From: Rhodospirillales bacterium
GTDB lineage: Bacteria; Pseudomonadota; Alphaproteobacteria; Rhodospirillales; Shumkoniaceae
Assembly (NCBI GenBank): GCA_018432935.1
Contig: JAHDSF010000030.1
Location: 1 to 64,000, forward strand
DNA length: 64,000 nt
Direction: 5' to 3'
This document shows positions 16,016 to 25,316 of this stretch, piece after piece (the stretch's first letter is position 1; every line of letters starts with the position of its first letter). The position numbers and the translations under genes were made by a program. Below the pieces are notes generated by a model. That model saw only the letters and a program-made list of their open reading frames with translations, had not been told where the DNA came from and ran no database searches.

Positions 16016-17119
16016 TCAGTCCCTCTCGGACTCGCGGATCACCAACACGGCAAAGTGCTTGCTGCGCCCGTAGCGGGCCATGCGTGAAAACTCCTGGCGC
16101 GCCACCGGAATGCCGAAGCAGTCGGTGACAGTCTTGCCTTCCTCGACATCGACATAGGGATCATGGAGATAGACGATGGGGCCGGAAATCCCGCTTACCA
16201 CCACCCAATGCTGCTCCTTGTCACCCATCAGCCGGTAGGAGCTGATGAGGACGATCGGGATGCCGCCGGATTCCATGGCCGCAGCGATGGTGTCGACCGA
16301 CGGCCATTCCCGCGACAGGCGGACTCCCTCCGCAATGATCTCGTGCAGGAAGTCTGCCTGCACCAGACGCACCACTTCCCGCTTCTCCTCGCCGCGGATG
16401 GCGTCGACGAAGAGATCGACGGGATCCGACACGTGGACGTCGACCGCGAAGCCGCGGCGGCGCGCCGCCAGGGCCAGGCCCAGCGGCCCGCAGCCGCCGA
16501 AGCCGGCAGTCATGAAGATCGTGGTCGCTTCGCGCCACAGCCGCATCTCGAGCGTGCGGTCGAGCGCCATCCCCGGACGCAGCGCCTTCATCGCCATCAT
16601 CAGCGCCGCCGGCCCGCAGGTGAATTCCAGCGTCTGGGCGTAATAGGGAACCGTCGCTGTGCTGGTGCCGAGGCTGGGCGCCAGAACCTTCTCCATCCTC
16701 ACCGCGTCCATGCCATCGTCGTAGTAGCGCGGTGCGATCTTGAACGGCCGGTAGCCGGCGCTCTCGTAAAGCTTGCGCGCCGCCACGTTGTCGTTGCGCA
16801 CCTCAAGGCGCATGGCGACCGCGCCGCGGGCGAGCGCGCGCTCCTCCGCCTCGCGCAGCAGCGCCCGCCCGACCCCCTGGCCCTGGAAAGCGGGATCGAC
16901 GGCGAACGAGTACAGGCGCGCCAGCGAGGTTCCCTGGTGGAACAGCACCAGACTGTAGCCGCGCGCCCGGCCGTCGTCCGTCTCGTCGAGGATGACATCC
17001 GCCTGGCCCCGCTGCAGCAGATGGCGAAAACTGCGGATCGACAGCCGATCCGAGGCGAAGCACCTTTCTTCGATCCCGCGCAGCGCCAGGACGTCGGACG
17101 ACAAGGCGTCACGAATCAT
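16016..17119 (-). CDS. GNAT acetyltransferase fused to C39-like peptidase
   Basis: Residues 1-150 form a RimI-like GNAT domain: SFAVDPAFQGQGVGRALL is the acetyl-CoA loop and LEVRNDNVAARKLYESAGY a typical end. Residues 160-367 form a C39-type papain-fold domain with catalytic Cys in QTLEFTCGPAALMMAM, His in KEQHWVVVSG and Asp in VYLHDPY. No signal peptide or transporter domain is present, unlike bacteriocin-processing C39 exporters, so it acts in the cytoplasm. I start at ATG 17119, where GNAT homology begins; the frame extends further upstream through low-complexity sequence. The next gene is the RimK-like ligase. Confidence 0.88.
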   Translation of the reverse strand: MIRDALSSDVLALRGIEERCFASDRLSIRSFRHLLQRGQADVILDETDDGRARGYSLVLFHQGTSLARLYSFAVDPAFQGQGVGRALLREAEERALARGAVAMRLEVRNDNVAARKLYESAGYRPFKIAPRYYDDGMDAVRMEKVLAPSLGTSTATVPYYAQTLEFTCGPAALMMAMKALRPGMALDRTLEMRLWREATTIFMTAGFGGCGPLGLALAARRRGFAVDVHVSDPVDLFVDAIRGEEKREVVRLVQADFLHEIIAEGVRLSREWPSVDTIAAAMESGGIPIVLISSYRLMGDKEQHWVVVSGISGPIVYLHDPYVDVEEGKTVTDCFGIPVARQEFSRMARYGRSKHFAVLVIRESERD

Positions 17120-17635
17120 TGGAAGCAGGCCCTCCCGGGCGCATCGCCGGCCAGGAGCGCGGCGTGGCAACACCGACAACGACGGTTTGGTCGGCAGCGG
17201 CGGCCGGCGAACCGCACCCGCCGTCTGGGGGCTCCGCGTCGTCCCCTGAACGTCCGCTCTCGGGCTCGGCCTCGTCCCCCGGCGGGGGGGCGGCCAGAAA
17301 CCCGGGCCTTGTCGCAAGACCGCGATCCGGGGCCGGGACGGGGACACGGCGTCGGAAGGGACGCCGCGCAATCTTCGCGGGCCACCTACCTTTGCCGGAC
17401 CGACTGTGGTCGACGAAAGCCATCAGGCCGAATCAGGACGAGTTTCAGTTTTGCGAAGGGCACGCCGAAGACGACAACCGTGCTGACGCACGCCGGTGGT
17501 TCTCCGCTTCTTTTCGCCGCACAAAAATACTCTTCTGCCGAAGCGTTACAAGAGGGCTGTGAGGCATTTTGCGCAGTTACCGCTACCACCGGCACGATGT
17601 GGGGCGGGGGTATCGCACCCGCTGAGGGCGCCGTC
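17120..17635. other. Non-coding stretch between GNAT/C39 gene and Lrp regulator
   Basis: I see no convincing gene in these 516 bases. Open frames here are GC-rich, low-complexity extensions of neighbouring frames. The segment 17470-17560 is AT-richer and could hold the promoter of the GNAT/C39-RimK operon or the end of the lrp transcript. No clear hairpin plus T-run was found. Confidence 0.4.
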
Positions 17636-18085
17636 TCACACCGGTAGCACCGTCGTGCTCTTGATCGCCTCCATGGCGAAGCGGGAGGTTACCTCGCTCA
17701 AGGGGGCGGCCTTGATCAGGCGCTTGTAGAACTCGTCGTAGCTGCGCACGTCGGGCGCGACGACCTTGAGCAGGTAGTCGATGTCGCCGCCCATGCGGTA
17801 GAACTCGAGCACCTCGGGCATCGCCGAAACGGCGGAAGCGAAGCGTTCCAGCCATTCCGGCGTGTGCTCGCGAGCGCGCACGCCGACGAACACCGTCAGG
17901 CCGAAACCGCAGGCGTCGGCGTCGAGCAGTGTCACCCGACGCCGGATCACGCCCTCGCGCTCCAGCCGCTGGATCCGCTTCCAGCAGGGCGAGGCGGAGA
18001 GTCCCACCCGTGCCGACAGCTCGGCCAGCGAAAGGGCGGCATCGTTCTGGATTTCCCTGAGGATCTTGCGGTCGAAGTCATCCAT
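17636..18085 (-). CDS. Lrp/AsnC-family transcriptional regulator
   Basis: The 149-residue protein starts MDDFDRKILREIQNDAAL. It has the winged HTH LSLAELSARVGLSASPCWKRIQRLEREGVI, and a C-terminal RAM/ligand domain with EVLEFYRMGGDIDYLLKVVAPD. Lrp-type regulators sense amino acids. It is divergent from cysJ, with an AT-rich 145-bp gap, so it may control the sulfite reductase genes and itself; that role is inferred from position only. Confidence 0.92.
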   Translation of the reverse strand: MDDFDRKILREIQNDAALSLAELSARVGLSASPCWKRIQRLEREGVIRRRVTLLDADACGFGLTVFVGVRAREHTPEWLERFASAVSAMPEVLEFYRMGGDIDYLLKVVAPDVRSYDEFYKRLIKAAPLSEVTSRFAMEAIKSTTVLPV

Positions 18086-18167
18086 TGCCCGCTCCGCCCG
18101 AATCTGGAAAAGGAGTGCTTGATGCCGCCATCATATAGAAAACGTTTTTCTTATTGAAGCCTTCGTA

Positions 18168-18197
18168 TTGTCATTCAAGAAAAATTTTGCCTAATAA
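18168..18197 (+). promoter_or_regulatory. Candidate cysJ promoter in lrp-cysJ gap
   Basis: TTGTCA (18168-18173), an 18-base spacer and TAATAA (18192-18197) lie about 34 bases before the cysJ start. The surrounding AT-rich stretch (about 18130-18200) with imperfect inverted repeats such as TTCTTATTGAAG and ATTCAAGAAAAA is a plausible Lrp-type binding region. Confidence 0.45.
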
Positions 18198-18230
18198 TCC
18201 CCAGACGGCTGGCGCAAGGCGTGGTCCCGC

Positions 18231-19982
18231 ATGAACATGATGTCCCCGTTCCCCCGCTCCGCTCCTTTCGGCGGCGAGGAGGTCGCGACGCTCACCCGCA
18301 TGCTGCAGGGTTCGACGCCCGAGCAGCGGGCGTGGCTGACCGGCTTCATCGCAGGCTTCGATTTCGCCCAAGGGCAGGACGTCGGCACCGCCGTCTACGA
18401 TGCGCCGGAGGCCGCCGGCAACGTCACCGTGGTCTACGCGACCGAGTCCGGCAACAGCGAGAGCATCGCCTACCAGGCAAAGAAGTTGGCGGGCCGCATG
18501 GGGTACTCGGCTGCGGTTCACGACATGGCCGACCTCGCACCCGAGGCGATCGCGGAGGCGGAACGACTGCTGATCATCGCCAGTACCTGGGGCGAAGGCG
18601 AGCCGCCGGCGCGCGCCGCCGCCTTCTATCGCGCGCTGATGAGCGACGGCGCGCCGCGGTTCGAGGGCGTGCGCTACGCGGTGCTGGCGCTCGGAGACTC
18701 GGCCTACGCCAACTTCTGCGAGACCGGCAAGGCCATCGACCGCCGGCTCGAGGAACTGGGCGGCCGGCGGATCGCCCCTCGGGTCGACTGCGATCTCGAT
18801 TTCGAGGCGCCGGCCGAAGCCTGGCTGGAACGCGTGCTAGCCCGCGAATCCCCGGCGCAGCCCCGGGCGGCAGCACCGGTTTCGCTGGGCGAGCCGCTCA
18901 GCCACACCAAGAGCCGCCCGTTCGAGGCCGAGATCACCGAGCTGGTCAACCTCAACGGCAGCCGTTCCGGCAAACAGACCTTCCACGTCGAGCTGTCGCT
19001 GCGGGGCTCGGGGATCGCGTTCGAGCCGGGGGACGCGATCGGCATCGTGCCGCGCAACGACCCGGCGGAGGTGGAAGCGGTCTGCGCGGCCGCCGGCATC
19101 GTTCCCGACGAGCATCTGCGCCGGGAGCTCTCGGAGCGGTTCGAGATCACCACCCTGACCCCGCCGGTGGTGCAGAAGTACGCGGCGCTGGGCGGGACGG
19201 CGGCGTTGCGCGACCTTGCCGCCGACGGCCGGGTGCAGGAGTACGTGCAGGGCCGCCACGTCGTGGACCTGCTGTCGGAGTTCCCGCAGACGCTGACGGC
19301 GGAGCAGCTGACCGGCATGCTGCGTCCGCTGCCGCCGCGGCTCTACTCCGTCGCCTCCAGCCTGAAGGCGGCCCCAGGCGAGGCCCACCTGCTGGTCGGT
19401 CTGGTCAGCTACGAGAGCCACGGCCGCGCCCGCAAGGGCGTCACCTCGGGCTTCGTCGGCAACCGGCGCAACGTCGGCGATACGCTGCCGGTCTACGTCA
19501 AGCCGAACCGGCACTTCCGTCTGCCCGCCGACGGCGACACCCCGATCATCATGGTCGGACCCGGCACCGGCGTCGCCCCCTTCCGCGCCTTCCTGCAGGA
19601 GCGCGAGGCGACGGGCGCCCGGGGGGCGAGCTGGCTGTTTTTCGGCGAACGCAACTACACCCACGATTTCCTCTACCAGCTTGACTGGCAGGACCTGATG
19701 AAGTCGGGCGCGCTCGGCCGTATCGACGTCGCCTTCTCGCGCGACCAGCCGGAGAAGGTCTACGTCCAGCACAAGCTGTGGCAACAGCGGGACGAGGTGT
19801 ACGGCTGGCTGCGCGACGGGGCTCACCTGTTCGTGTGCGGCGACGCCAACCATATGGCGAAGGACGTGCATGCGACCCTGGCCCGGATCGCCATGGACCG
19901 CGGCGGGCTGGATGCCGATGCCGCCGAGGCGTGGCTTGCCGACCTCGCCGCCCAGGGCCGCTACAACCGCGACGTCTATTGA
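18231..19982 (+). CDS. cysJ: Sulfite reductase (NADPH) flavoprotein alpha subunit
   Basis: CysJ passes electrons from NADPH through FAD and FMN to the hemoprotein CysI for assimilatory sulfite reduction. The 583-residue protein has a short N-terminal helix region and a flavodoxin domain (VVYATESGNSESIAYQAKKLA, STWGEGEPP, LALGDSAYANFCETGK). A FAD domain follows (PRLYSVASS), then the NADPH domain (GPGTGVAPFRAFLQER, FFGERN), and it ends in the aromatic YNRDVY tail that stacks on FAD. The cysI start follows after 8 bases. Confidence 0.95.
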   Translation: MNMMSPFPRSAPFGGEEVATLTRMLQGSTPEQRAWLTGFIAGFDFAQGQDVGTAVYDAPEAAGNVTVVYATESGNSESIAYQAKKLAGRMGYSAAVHDMADLAPEAIAEAERLLIIASTWGEGEPPARAAAFYRALMSDGAPRFEGVRYAVLALGDSAYANFCETGKAIDRRLEELGGRRIAPRVDCDLDFEAPAEAWLERVLARESPAQPRAAAPVSLGEPLSHTKSRPFEAEITELVNLNGSRSGKQTFHVELSLRGSGIAFEPGDAIGIVPRNDPAEVEAVCAAAGIVPDEHLRRELSERFEITTLTPPVVQKYAALGGTAALRDLAADGRVQEYVQGRHVVDLLSEFPQTLTAEQLTGMLRPLPPRLYSVASSLKAAPGEAHLLVGLVSYESHGRARKGVTSGFVGNRRNVGDTLPVYVKPNRHFRLPADGDTPIIMVGPGTGVAPFRAFLQEREATGARGASWLFFGERNYTHDFLYQLDWQDLMKSGALGRIDVAFSRDQPEKVYVQHKLWQQRDEVYGWLRDGAHLFVCGDANHMAKDVHATLARIAMDRGGLDADAAEAWLADLAAQGRYNRDVY

Positions 19983-19990
19983 GGACCGCC

Positions 19991-21703
19991 ATGGCCGAGA
20001 CGAACGGACGCTCGAAGGTCGAGGAGATCAAGGAACGCAGCGACTTCCTGCGCGGCACCATTCGCGAGGGGCTGGGCGAGGCGGTCACCGGCGCGATCTC
20101 GGAGAGCGATTCCCAGCTCACCAAGTTCCACGGCATCTACCTGCAGGACGACCGCGACCTGCGGCCCGAGCGGCGCCGGAAGAAGCTGGAGCGGGCCTAC
20201 ATCTTCATGGCCCGGACGCGGCTGCCGGGCGGGCGGCTGACGCCGGCGCAGTGGCTGGCCTTCGACCGCATCGCCGGCGACTTCGGCAACGGCACCCTGC
20301 GGCTGACGACCCGGCAGTCATTCCAGTTCCACGGCATCATCAAGAGCAACCTGAAGCGCACCATCCAGGGCATCAACGAGGCGCTGCTCGACACCCTGGC
20401 CGCCTGCGGCGACGTCAACCGCAACGTCATGTGCAGCCCCAACCCCGACCTGAGCGCCGCCCACGCCGAGGCATACGCGCTCGCCCGCACGGTCAGCGAC
20501 CATCTTGCCCCGCGCACCCGCGCCTACCACGACCTGTGGATCGACGGAGAGCAGGTGCACGACGGGGCGCCGGGGGCGGCGGTGGCGGACGACGAGCCGA
20601 TCTACGGCCGCGCCTACCTGCCGCGGAAGTTCAAGATCGTGATCGCGGTGCCGCCGGACAACGACGTCGACGTCTACGCCCACGATCTCGGCTTCGTCGC
20701 CATCGTCGAGGACGGCAAGGTTGCCGGCTACACGGTGACCGTCGGCGGCGGCATGGGGATGACCCACGGCGAGGTCGACACCTATCCGCGGCTGGCCGAG
20801 GTGCTGGGCTTCTGCACGCCCGCGCAGGTTGTCGAGGTGGCCGAGAAGGTGGTCATGGTGCAGCGCGACTTCGGCGACCGCGGCAACCGCAAGCACGCGA
20901 GACTCAAGTACACCATCGCCGACCGCGGCCTCGACTGGTTCCGCGCCGAGGTGGAAAGGCGCCTTGGCTGGACCCTGCAGCCCGCCCGCCCGTTCGCCTT
21001 CGAGCGCACCGGCGACCGCTTCGGCTGGGCCAGGGACGAGGGCGGCCGCTGGCACTTGACGCTGTTCGTCGAGGCGGGGCGGATCAAGGACGTCCCGGGG
21101 CGCGCGCTGCGCACCGGCCTGCGCGAGATTGCCAAGGTGCACGACGGCGCCTTCGTCCTCACCCCGAACCAGAACCTGGTGATCGCCGGCGTCGGCGCCC
21201 GCAAGAAGCGGGAGGTCGAGCGCCTGATGGCCGAGCACGGCATCGGCGGCCGCCTCGGGGGCTTGCGCCTCAACGCCATGGCCTGCGTCGCCCTGCCGAC
21301 CTGCGGCTTGGCGCTGGCCGATGCCGAGCGGGCGCTGCCGGGGCTGATCGGCGAGCTGGAACAGGTGATGGAGAAGGCGGGCCTGCGCGACGACGAGATC
21401 GTGCTGCGCATGACCGGCTGCCCGAACGGCTGCGCCCGGCCGTACCTCGCCGAGATCGGCATCGTCGGCAAGGATGCGGGGGTCTACAACCTCTACCTGG
21501 GCGGCGCCTTCCAGGGCCATCGCCCGAACCGGCTATACCGCGCGGATGTCGCGCGGGACGATCTTACGCCCACCCTCGCCCCCCTGATCGAGGCCTACGC
21601 CCGCGAGCGCCGCGACGGCGAGCGTTTCGGCGATTTCGTGATCCGTTCCGGCGACATCCCCGAGCCGACCGGGGCTCCGGAGGAGTTCCACCGGGCGCCG
21701 TAG
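19991..21703 (+). CDS. cysI: Sulfite reductase hemoprotein beta subunit
   Basis: A 570-residue siroheme/4Fe-4S enzyme that reduces sulfite to sulfide by six electrons. The siroheme-binding arginines lie in LRLTTRQSFQFHGI, RNVMCSPNP precedes the second repeat, and the cluster cysteines are in CVALPTCGLAL and TGCPNGCARPY. Start ATG 19991 follows the cysJ stop, so the pair is an operon. The partner CysJ argues for NADPH-dependent sulfite, not ferredoxin nitrite, reductase. Confidence 0.95.
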   Translation: MAETNGRSKVEEIKERSDFLRGTIREGLGEAVTGAISESDSQLTKFHGIYLQDDRDLRPERRRKKLERAYIFMARTRLPGGRLTPAQWLAFDRIAGDFGNGTLRLTTRQSFQFHGIIKSNLKRTIQGINEALLDTLAACGDVNRNVMCSPNPDLSAAHAEAYALARTVSDHLAPRTRAYHDLWIDGEQVHDGAPGAAVADDEPIYGRAYLPRKFKIVIAVPPDNDVDVYAHDLGFVAIVEDGKVAGYTVTVGGGMGMTHGEVDTYPRLAEVLGFCTPAQVVEVAEKVVMVQRDFGDRGNRKHARLKYTIADRGLDWFRAEVERRLGWTLQPARPFAFERTGDRFGWARDEGGRWHLTLFVEAGRIKDVPGRALRTGLREIAKVHDGAFVLTPNQNLVIAGVGARKKREVERLMAEHGIGGRLGGLRLNAMACVALPTCGLALADAERALPGLIGELEQVMEKAGLRDDEIVLRMTGCPNGCARPYLAEIGIVGKDAGVYNLYLGGAFQGHRPNRLYRADVARDDLTPTLAPLIEAYARERRDGERFGDFVIRSGDIPEPTGAPEEFHRAP

Positions 21704-21706
21704 GCC

Positions 21707-22789
21707 TCAGCGGGCGAGTCGTGACAGCAGCTTGGCGATCGCCGGGCCGGTCAGCATGACGACGAACAGCCGCAGGGTCTGCAGCGCCATCACGAACGGC
21801 GTGTCGGCGCCGCTGCCGAGCGCGATCACGGTCACCGAATCGAGCCCGCCAGGCGTCGTCGCCAGATAGGCCGTCTCGGGATCGATGCCGTTCAGCCAGG
21901 TCAGCAGCCAGGCGGACACACCGCAAAGAGCGATCAGCATCGCCGTCGCCAGGAGAACGCGCGGCAACGCGTGCAGCACGTAGGCCAGGATGTCGCGGGT
22001 GAAGCCGAGCCCGACGTACCACCCCAGCACCACGTAGGCGATCGCCGGCACCCAGGTCGGCAGCGTCACCGGCAGGATGCCGGTCGCGTTCAGGGCTGCG
22101 CCGATCAGCATCGGCACCAGCAGGGTGCCCGCCGGCATGCGGAGGAACCAGCCGGCGAGGCCCGCCGCCGCGGCGACCGCCACGGTACCCGCGAACGGCA
22201 GCAGCGCAACCGGCGCCAGCAGCCCCGCCGCGTGGTCGGCGGCGACCGGGTGGGACTCGCCGACCAGGATGCGCGACACCACCGAGGCCGTCAGCACGAC
22301 CACCACCACCCGCAGGTACTGCATGAAGGCAACCAGGCGGAAATCGGCCCCGTGGTCCGCCGCCATCGCGATCATCGGCCCCGCCCCGCCCGGCGAGCAG
22401 CCCCAGGCCGCGGTCGTCCCCGGCAGGTCGCCGTACTTGACCATGCACCAGCCGACCACGGCGCCGGCGACCACCGTCGCGCTGACGACCAGCAGCATGA
22501 CGAGCCAGCTTTCCAGCAGGGAGGACAGAATCGAAGCCGTGATCGCGTGCGCGACCAGGGTGCCGATGACCGTCTGCGCCGAGGCGAAGGCCCAGCGCGA
22601 TACCCGGATGCGGGCCCCGCCGATGCCGGCCGCGATGGCCGCCAGCATGGGCCCCAGCAGAAAGGCGGCGGGAAGGCCGAACCAGGCGAGAAGCGCCGCC
22701 AGGGCAGCCGAGAGCGCCGCCAGCACCAACCACTGCCACAACCTGCTTTGCACGGCCCTGCCCGTCCCGTCGCCCCCGATGACGTGCAC
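21707..22789 (-). CDS. AbrB-family integral membrane protein
   Basis: A 360-residue protein with about 10 hydrophobic helices and two internally similar halves, each with a re-entrant AxxLGPMLxAI / GTLLVPMLIGAAL-type segment; WGCSPGGAGPMIAMA is typical of the membrane AbrB (ammonia monooxygenase-like regulator/transporter) family. The transported substrate is not established. It starts with GTG, or possibly at a later GTG near 22753. It converges on cysI with only three bases between the stops. Confidence 0.85.
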   Translation of the reverse strand: MHVIGGDGTGRAVQSRLWQWLVLAALSAALAALLAWFGLPAAFLLGPMLAAIAAGIGGARIRVSRWAFASAQTVIGTLVAHAITASILSSLLESWLVMLLVVSATVVAGAVVGWCMVKYGDLPGTTAAWGCSPGGAGPMIAMAADHGADFRLVAFMQYLRVVVVVLTASVVSRILVGESHPVAADHAAGLLAPVALLPFAGTVAVAAAAGLAGWFLRMPAGTLLVPMLIGAALNATGILPVTLPTWVPAIAYVVLGWYVGLGFTRDILAYVLHALPRVLLATAMLIALCGVSAWLLTWLNGIDPETAYLATTPGGLDSVTVIALGSGADTPFVMALQTLRLFVVMLTGPAIAKLLSRLAR

Positions 22790-22885
22790 TTACTCCCGCC
22801 GGCTCGGCGGATGCAATCGGGTGATGCAGCCATGCCGTCCGGGAAGGCTCTTCGTGCCGGACCTACGGGTCACCATCTTCCTTCC

Positions 22886-23497
22886 ATGTCGGAGCGCCGC
22901 GACCACTGGGAACGCATCTATGGTGCCAAGGCCGAGGACCAGGTCAGCTGGTTCGAGCGGCAGCCGGGGCGGTCGCTCGACCTCATCCGAAGAGCCGTGC
23001 CCGCGTCCGCAGCCGTCATCGACGTCGGCGGCGGGGCGTCGCGGCTGGTCGACGAGTTGATGGCCGTCGGCTATCGCGATCTCACCGTTCTCGACCTTGC
23101 CGAGGCGGCCCTGGCCAGAAGCCGGCAGCGGCTGGGCACGCGCGCCGACGCGGTCGCCTGGATCGCCGCCGACGTCACCGCCTGGGCGCCGCCGCGATGC
23201 TATGACCTGTGGCATGATCGCGCCGTGTTTCACTTCCTGACCGAGCCCGCCGAGCGCGCCGCCTATTGCGCCGCACTTGGCGCAGCCTTGCGAGCTGGAG
23301 GCAGCGCGGTCATCGCCACCTTCGCGCCGTCCGGACCCGAACGGTGCAGCGGCCTGCCGGTCGTCCGCTACTCCCCGGAAAGCCTGGCAGCCGAACTGGG
23401 AAACGGGCTGGTGCTGGAGGAGACGGCCGCCGAAACCCACCGCACGCCGTCCGGCGTGGAGCAGGACTTCCAGTTCAGCCGCTTCCGCCGCACCTGA
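22886..23497 (+). CDS. Class I SAM-dependent methyltransferase
   Basis: A 203-residue Rossmann methyltransferase: VIDVGGGASRLVDELMA is motif I, LTVLDLAEAAL the second strand acid and YDLWHDRAVFHFL motif IV, followed by GGSAVIATFAPSGPERCSGLPV. The N-terminus SERRDHWERIYGAKAEDQVSWFE is typical of the TPMT-like/UbiE group of small-molecule methyltransferases. I chose ATG 22886, where homology begins; an in-frame ATG at 22832 would add 18 residues. Substrate unknown. Confidence 0.87.
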   Translation: MSERRDHWERIYGAKAEDQVSWFERQPGRSLDLIRRAVPASAAVIDVGGGASRLVDELMAVGYRDLTVLDLAEAALARSRQRLGTRADAVAWIAADVTAWAPPRCYDLWHDRAVFHFLTEPAERAAYCAALGAALRAGGSAVIATFAPSGPERCSGLPVVRYSPESLAAELGNGLVLEETAAETHRTPSGVEQDFQFSRFRRT

Positions 23498-23536
23498 GGC
23501 AGAGACGACGCGCGATCCCGACCGCGGTGCGCGTCG

Positions 23537-24010
23537 TCAGCCGGTCCGCCGTCGCGCTGCTGGCGCCGAGGTCATCGCGCTTGCCGGCGACAGGGGCCCG
23601 GCGGGGAACGGTCGTACCCGCCCTCCCTGGCGGGTCAGTGCCGTCCTTTGCACTTCGGCGGCTTGCAGGATGCGGATGCGCCAGAAGGCCAGAGCGGCGA
23701 TGCCCAGCCCGCAGACCGTCGCGTTAACGATCGCCGCGGTGAGAACGAACCCCAGGACCCAGGGCATCGCCGCAACCGCGATCCCGCAAGCGACCATCGC
23801 CCGCTCGGACCAGATCCGACCGGACCGCATTGCGGCGCAACCCAACAGGAACAACGCCGCTCCCGCGACGACGGTCGCCGTCGTGTCCAGCTGGCTAGAG
23901 TGGAGCCGCAGAGTGGGGGCACAAACCAGCACCCAGAAGCTCACGATGGTGGCGAGCGAGTCTTGCCAGGCCGCCTGCGGCTGCCCGGCGGATTCCGATT
24001 GGTGCGTCAT
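23537..24010 (-). CDS. SPW-repeat-like small membrane protein
   Basis: A 157-residue protein with four predicted membrane helices. The spacing WQDSLATIVSFWVLVCAP and MPWVLGF resembles the SPW repeat family (W...W..sPWvLGF). The last 35 residues are Arg/Pro/Ala-rich and cytoplasmic. It follows the 113-residue membrane protein on the same strand after 30 bp. Confidence 0.6.
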   Translation of the reverse strand: MTHQSESAGQPQAAWQDSLATIVSFWVLVCAPTLRLHSSQLDTTATVVAGAALFLLGCAAMRSGRIWSERAMVACGIAVAAMPWVLGFVLTAAIVNATVCGLGIAALAFWRIRILQAAEVQRTALTRQGGRVRPFPAGPLSPASAMTSAPAARRRTG

Positions 24011-24040
24011 CTGCGACCTATGCTGAGGGATGTTTCAGGT

Positions 24041-24382
24041 TCATGCCGCGCGCCGTGCGAAGTCGGCCGGTGCCCCCAGGCCCGAGCGCGCCATACGCTT
24101 TTCTGCCACCCGGATCTGCCGCCAGGCGACGGCGAACACCGCAACTGTCGCGCATGCCAGAGCAATGTGAAGAACGCCGACGCTGCCAAGGTCGGCCAAG
24201 GACTGGAACAGCATGCATATGGCGGCCATCAGGCCAATGCTGAACGCACCGGAGATGACCACCTGGACTTGCTTCCGCTGGCGCAACCACTCCGGCGCCA
24301 CCGGAAGCTGGTAAAACATGAGGGATCCCTCGACGAGAATAAGGGAAACCTCAGCAATAATAATCGCGAATACAAAAAGCAT
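24041..24382 (-). CDS. Hypothetical membrane protein (113 aa)
   Basis: Three hydrophobic helices (LFVFAIIIAEVSLILVEG, VVISGAFSIGLMAAICML, VLHIALACATVAVFAVAW) and a basic C-terminus. No family recognised. It probably forms a two-gene unit with the SPW-like protein. The 235 bases upstream (24383-24617) carry no gene and include an AT-rich stretch at 24420-24465 that may hold its promoter. Confidence 0.6.
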   Translation of the reverse strand: MLFVFAIIIAEVSLILVEGSLMFYQLPVAPEWLRQRKQVQVVISGAFSIGLMAAICMLFQSLADLGSVGVLHIALACATVAVFAVAWRQIRVAEKRMARSGLGAPADFARRAA

Positions 24383-24617
24383 CTATGGCTCCGGTCAACG
24401 CACTATCCTAGTACGACGAAAGTTTAAATTGGCCGGCACCATTTACAAATAAAAACACCTTAACGCGGACGGAGATCGCCGAGGCCGGAAAACGAATGAA
24501 ATCCCTGCTCCGAACCGCCGGGCATGGGGCCGGCCCGGACAGGAGGGTATTAAAACGGCGTGAAATCCGGTCGGCATGCGCCCGCCTGGACGCGAAGCGG
24601 CGGCAAGCCGGCCCGGT

Positions 24618-25316
24618 TCAGGTCCCGTCTGCGGGGCAGAGGAGCCGGTAGCCGATCCCGGGTTCGTTCCCGATGTAGCGGGGGTTCGTGGAGTCGTCGC
24701 CGAGCTTCTGGCGCAGGTGGCGTATGTAGACGCGCAGGTAGTGGGTTTCGTTCTCCTGCCCCTGGCCCCAGACTTCGCGCAACAACTGCTGGTGAGTGAC
24801 GATCCGGCCCGCATGGCGGGCCAGGTACGCCAGCACGTCGAATTCACGGCGCGTCAGCCGAATCTCTTCGCTTCCCCGGCTCACCCGGCGCTGCGGCAGG
24901 TCGATCCGCAGATCGCCGACCTCGATCAGCCACTGCTCCTGCTGCGCCGTCGTGCGGGCGCGCAGGGTGGCGCGGACTCGCGCCAGCAGCTCGCCGGTGG
25001 CGAACGGCTTGGTGACGAAGTCGGCCGCCCCGAGGTCGAGCGCCTTGATCTTCTCGGACTCCGCCTCGCGGACTGATACGACGATGATCGGTACCTGCGA
25101 CCATTCGCGGACGCGCGCGATCACGTCGTGGCCGCTGATGCCCGGAAGCCCGAGGTCGAGGATCACCAGGTCGGGCCGGTTCAAGGCGCACCTTTGCAGC
25201 GCCTCCTCGCCGTTCGCCGCCTGGTCGACGGCGTACCCCGCCGCGCTCAGGATGATCTCGAGCAGGTTGCGGATCTGGGTCTCGTCGTCGACGACGAGAA
25301 CGCGAGCGCCGGTCAT
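24618..25316 (-). CDS. kdpE: KdpE-like response regulator
   Basis: The OmpR-type regulator of 232 residues has a receiver domain with acidic pocket VVDDE, phospho-acceptor Asp54 in VILDLGLPG and Lys in FVTKPF. The winged-helix domain LTRREFDVLAYLARHAGRIV and RVYIRHLRQKLGDD matches KdpE closely. It starts at ATG 25316, overlapping the kdpD stop (ATGA). No kdpFABC potassium pump is in the window, so the target genes are uncertain. Confidence 0.88.
   Translation of the reverse strand: MTGARVLVVDDETQIRNLLEIILSAAGYAVDQAANGEEALQRCALNRPDLVILDLGLPGISGHDVIARVREWSQVPIIVVSVREAESEKIKALDLGAADFVTKPFATGELLARVRATLRARTTAQQEQWLIEVGDLRIDLPQRRVSRGSEEIRLTRREFDVLAYLARHAGRIVTHQQLLREVWGQGQENETHYLRVYIRHLRQKLGDDSTNPRYIGNEPGIGYRLLCPADGT

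Noticed and set aside
16163..17647. 494-codon plus-strand frame opposite the GNAT/C39 gene
   Set aside because: Antisense shadow; GNAT and C39 catalytic motifs identify the minus-strand gene as real.
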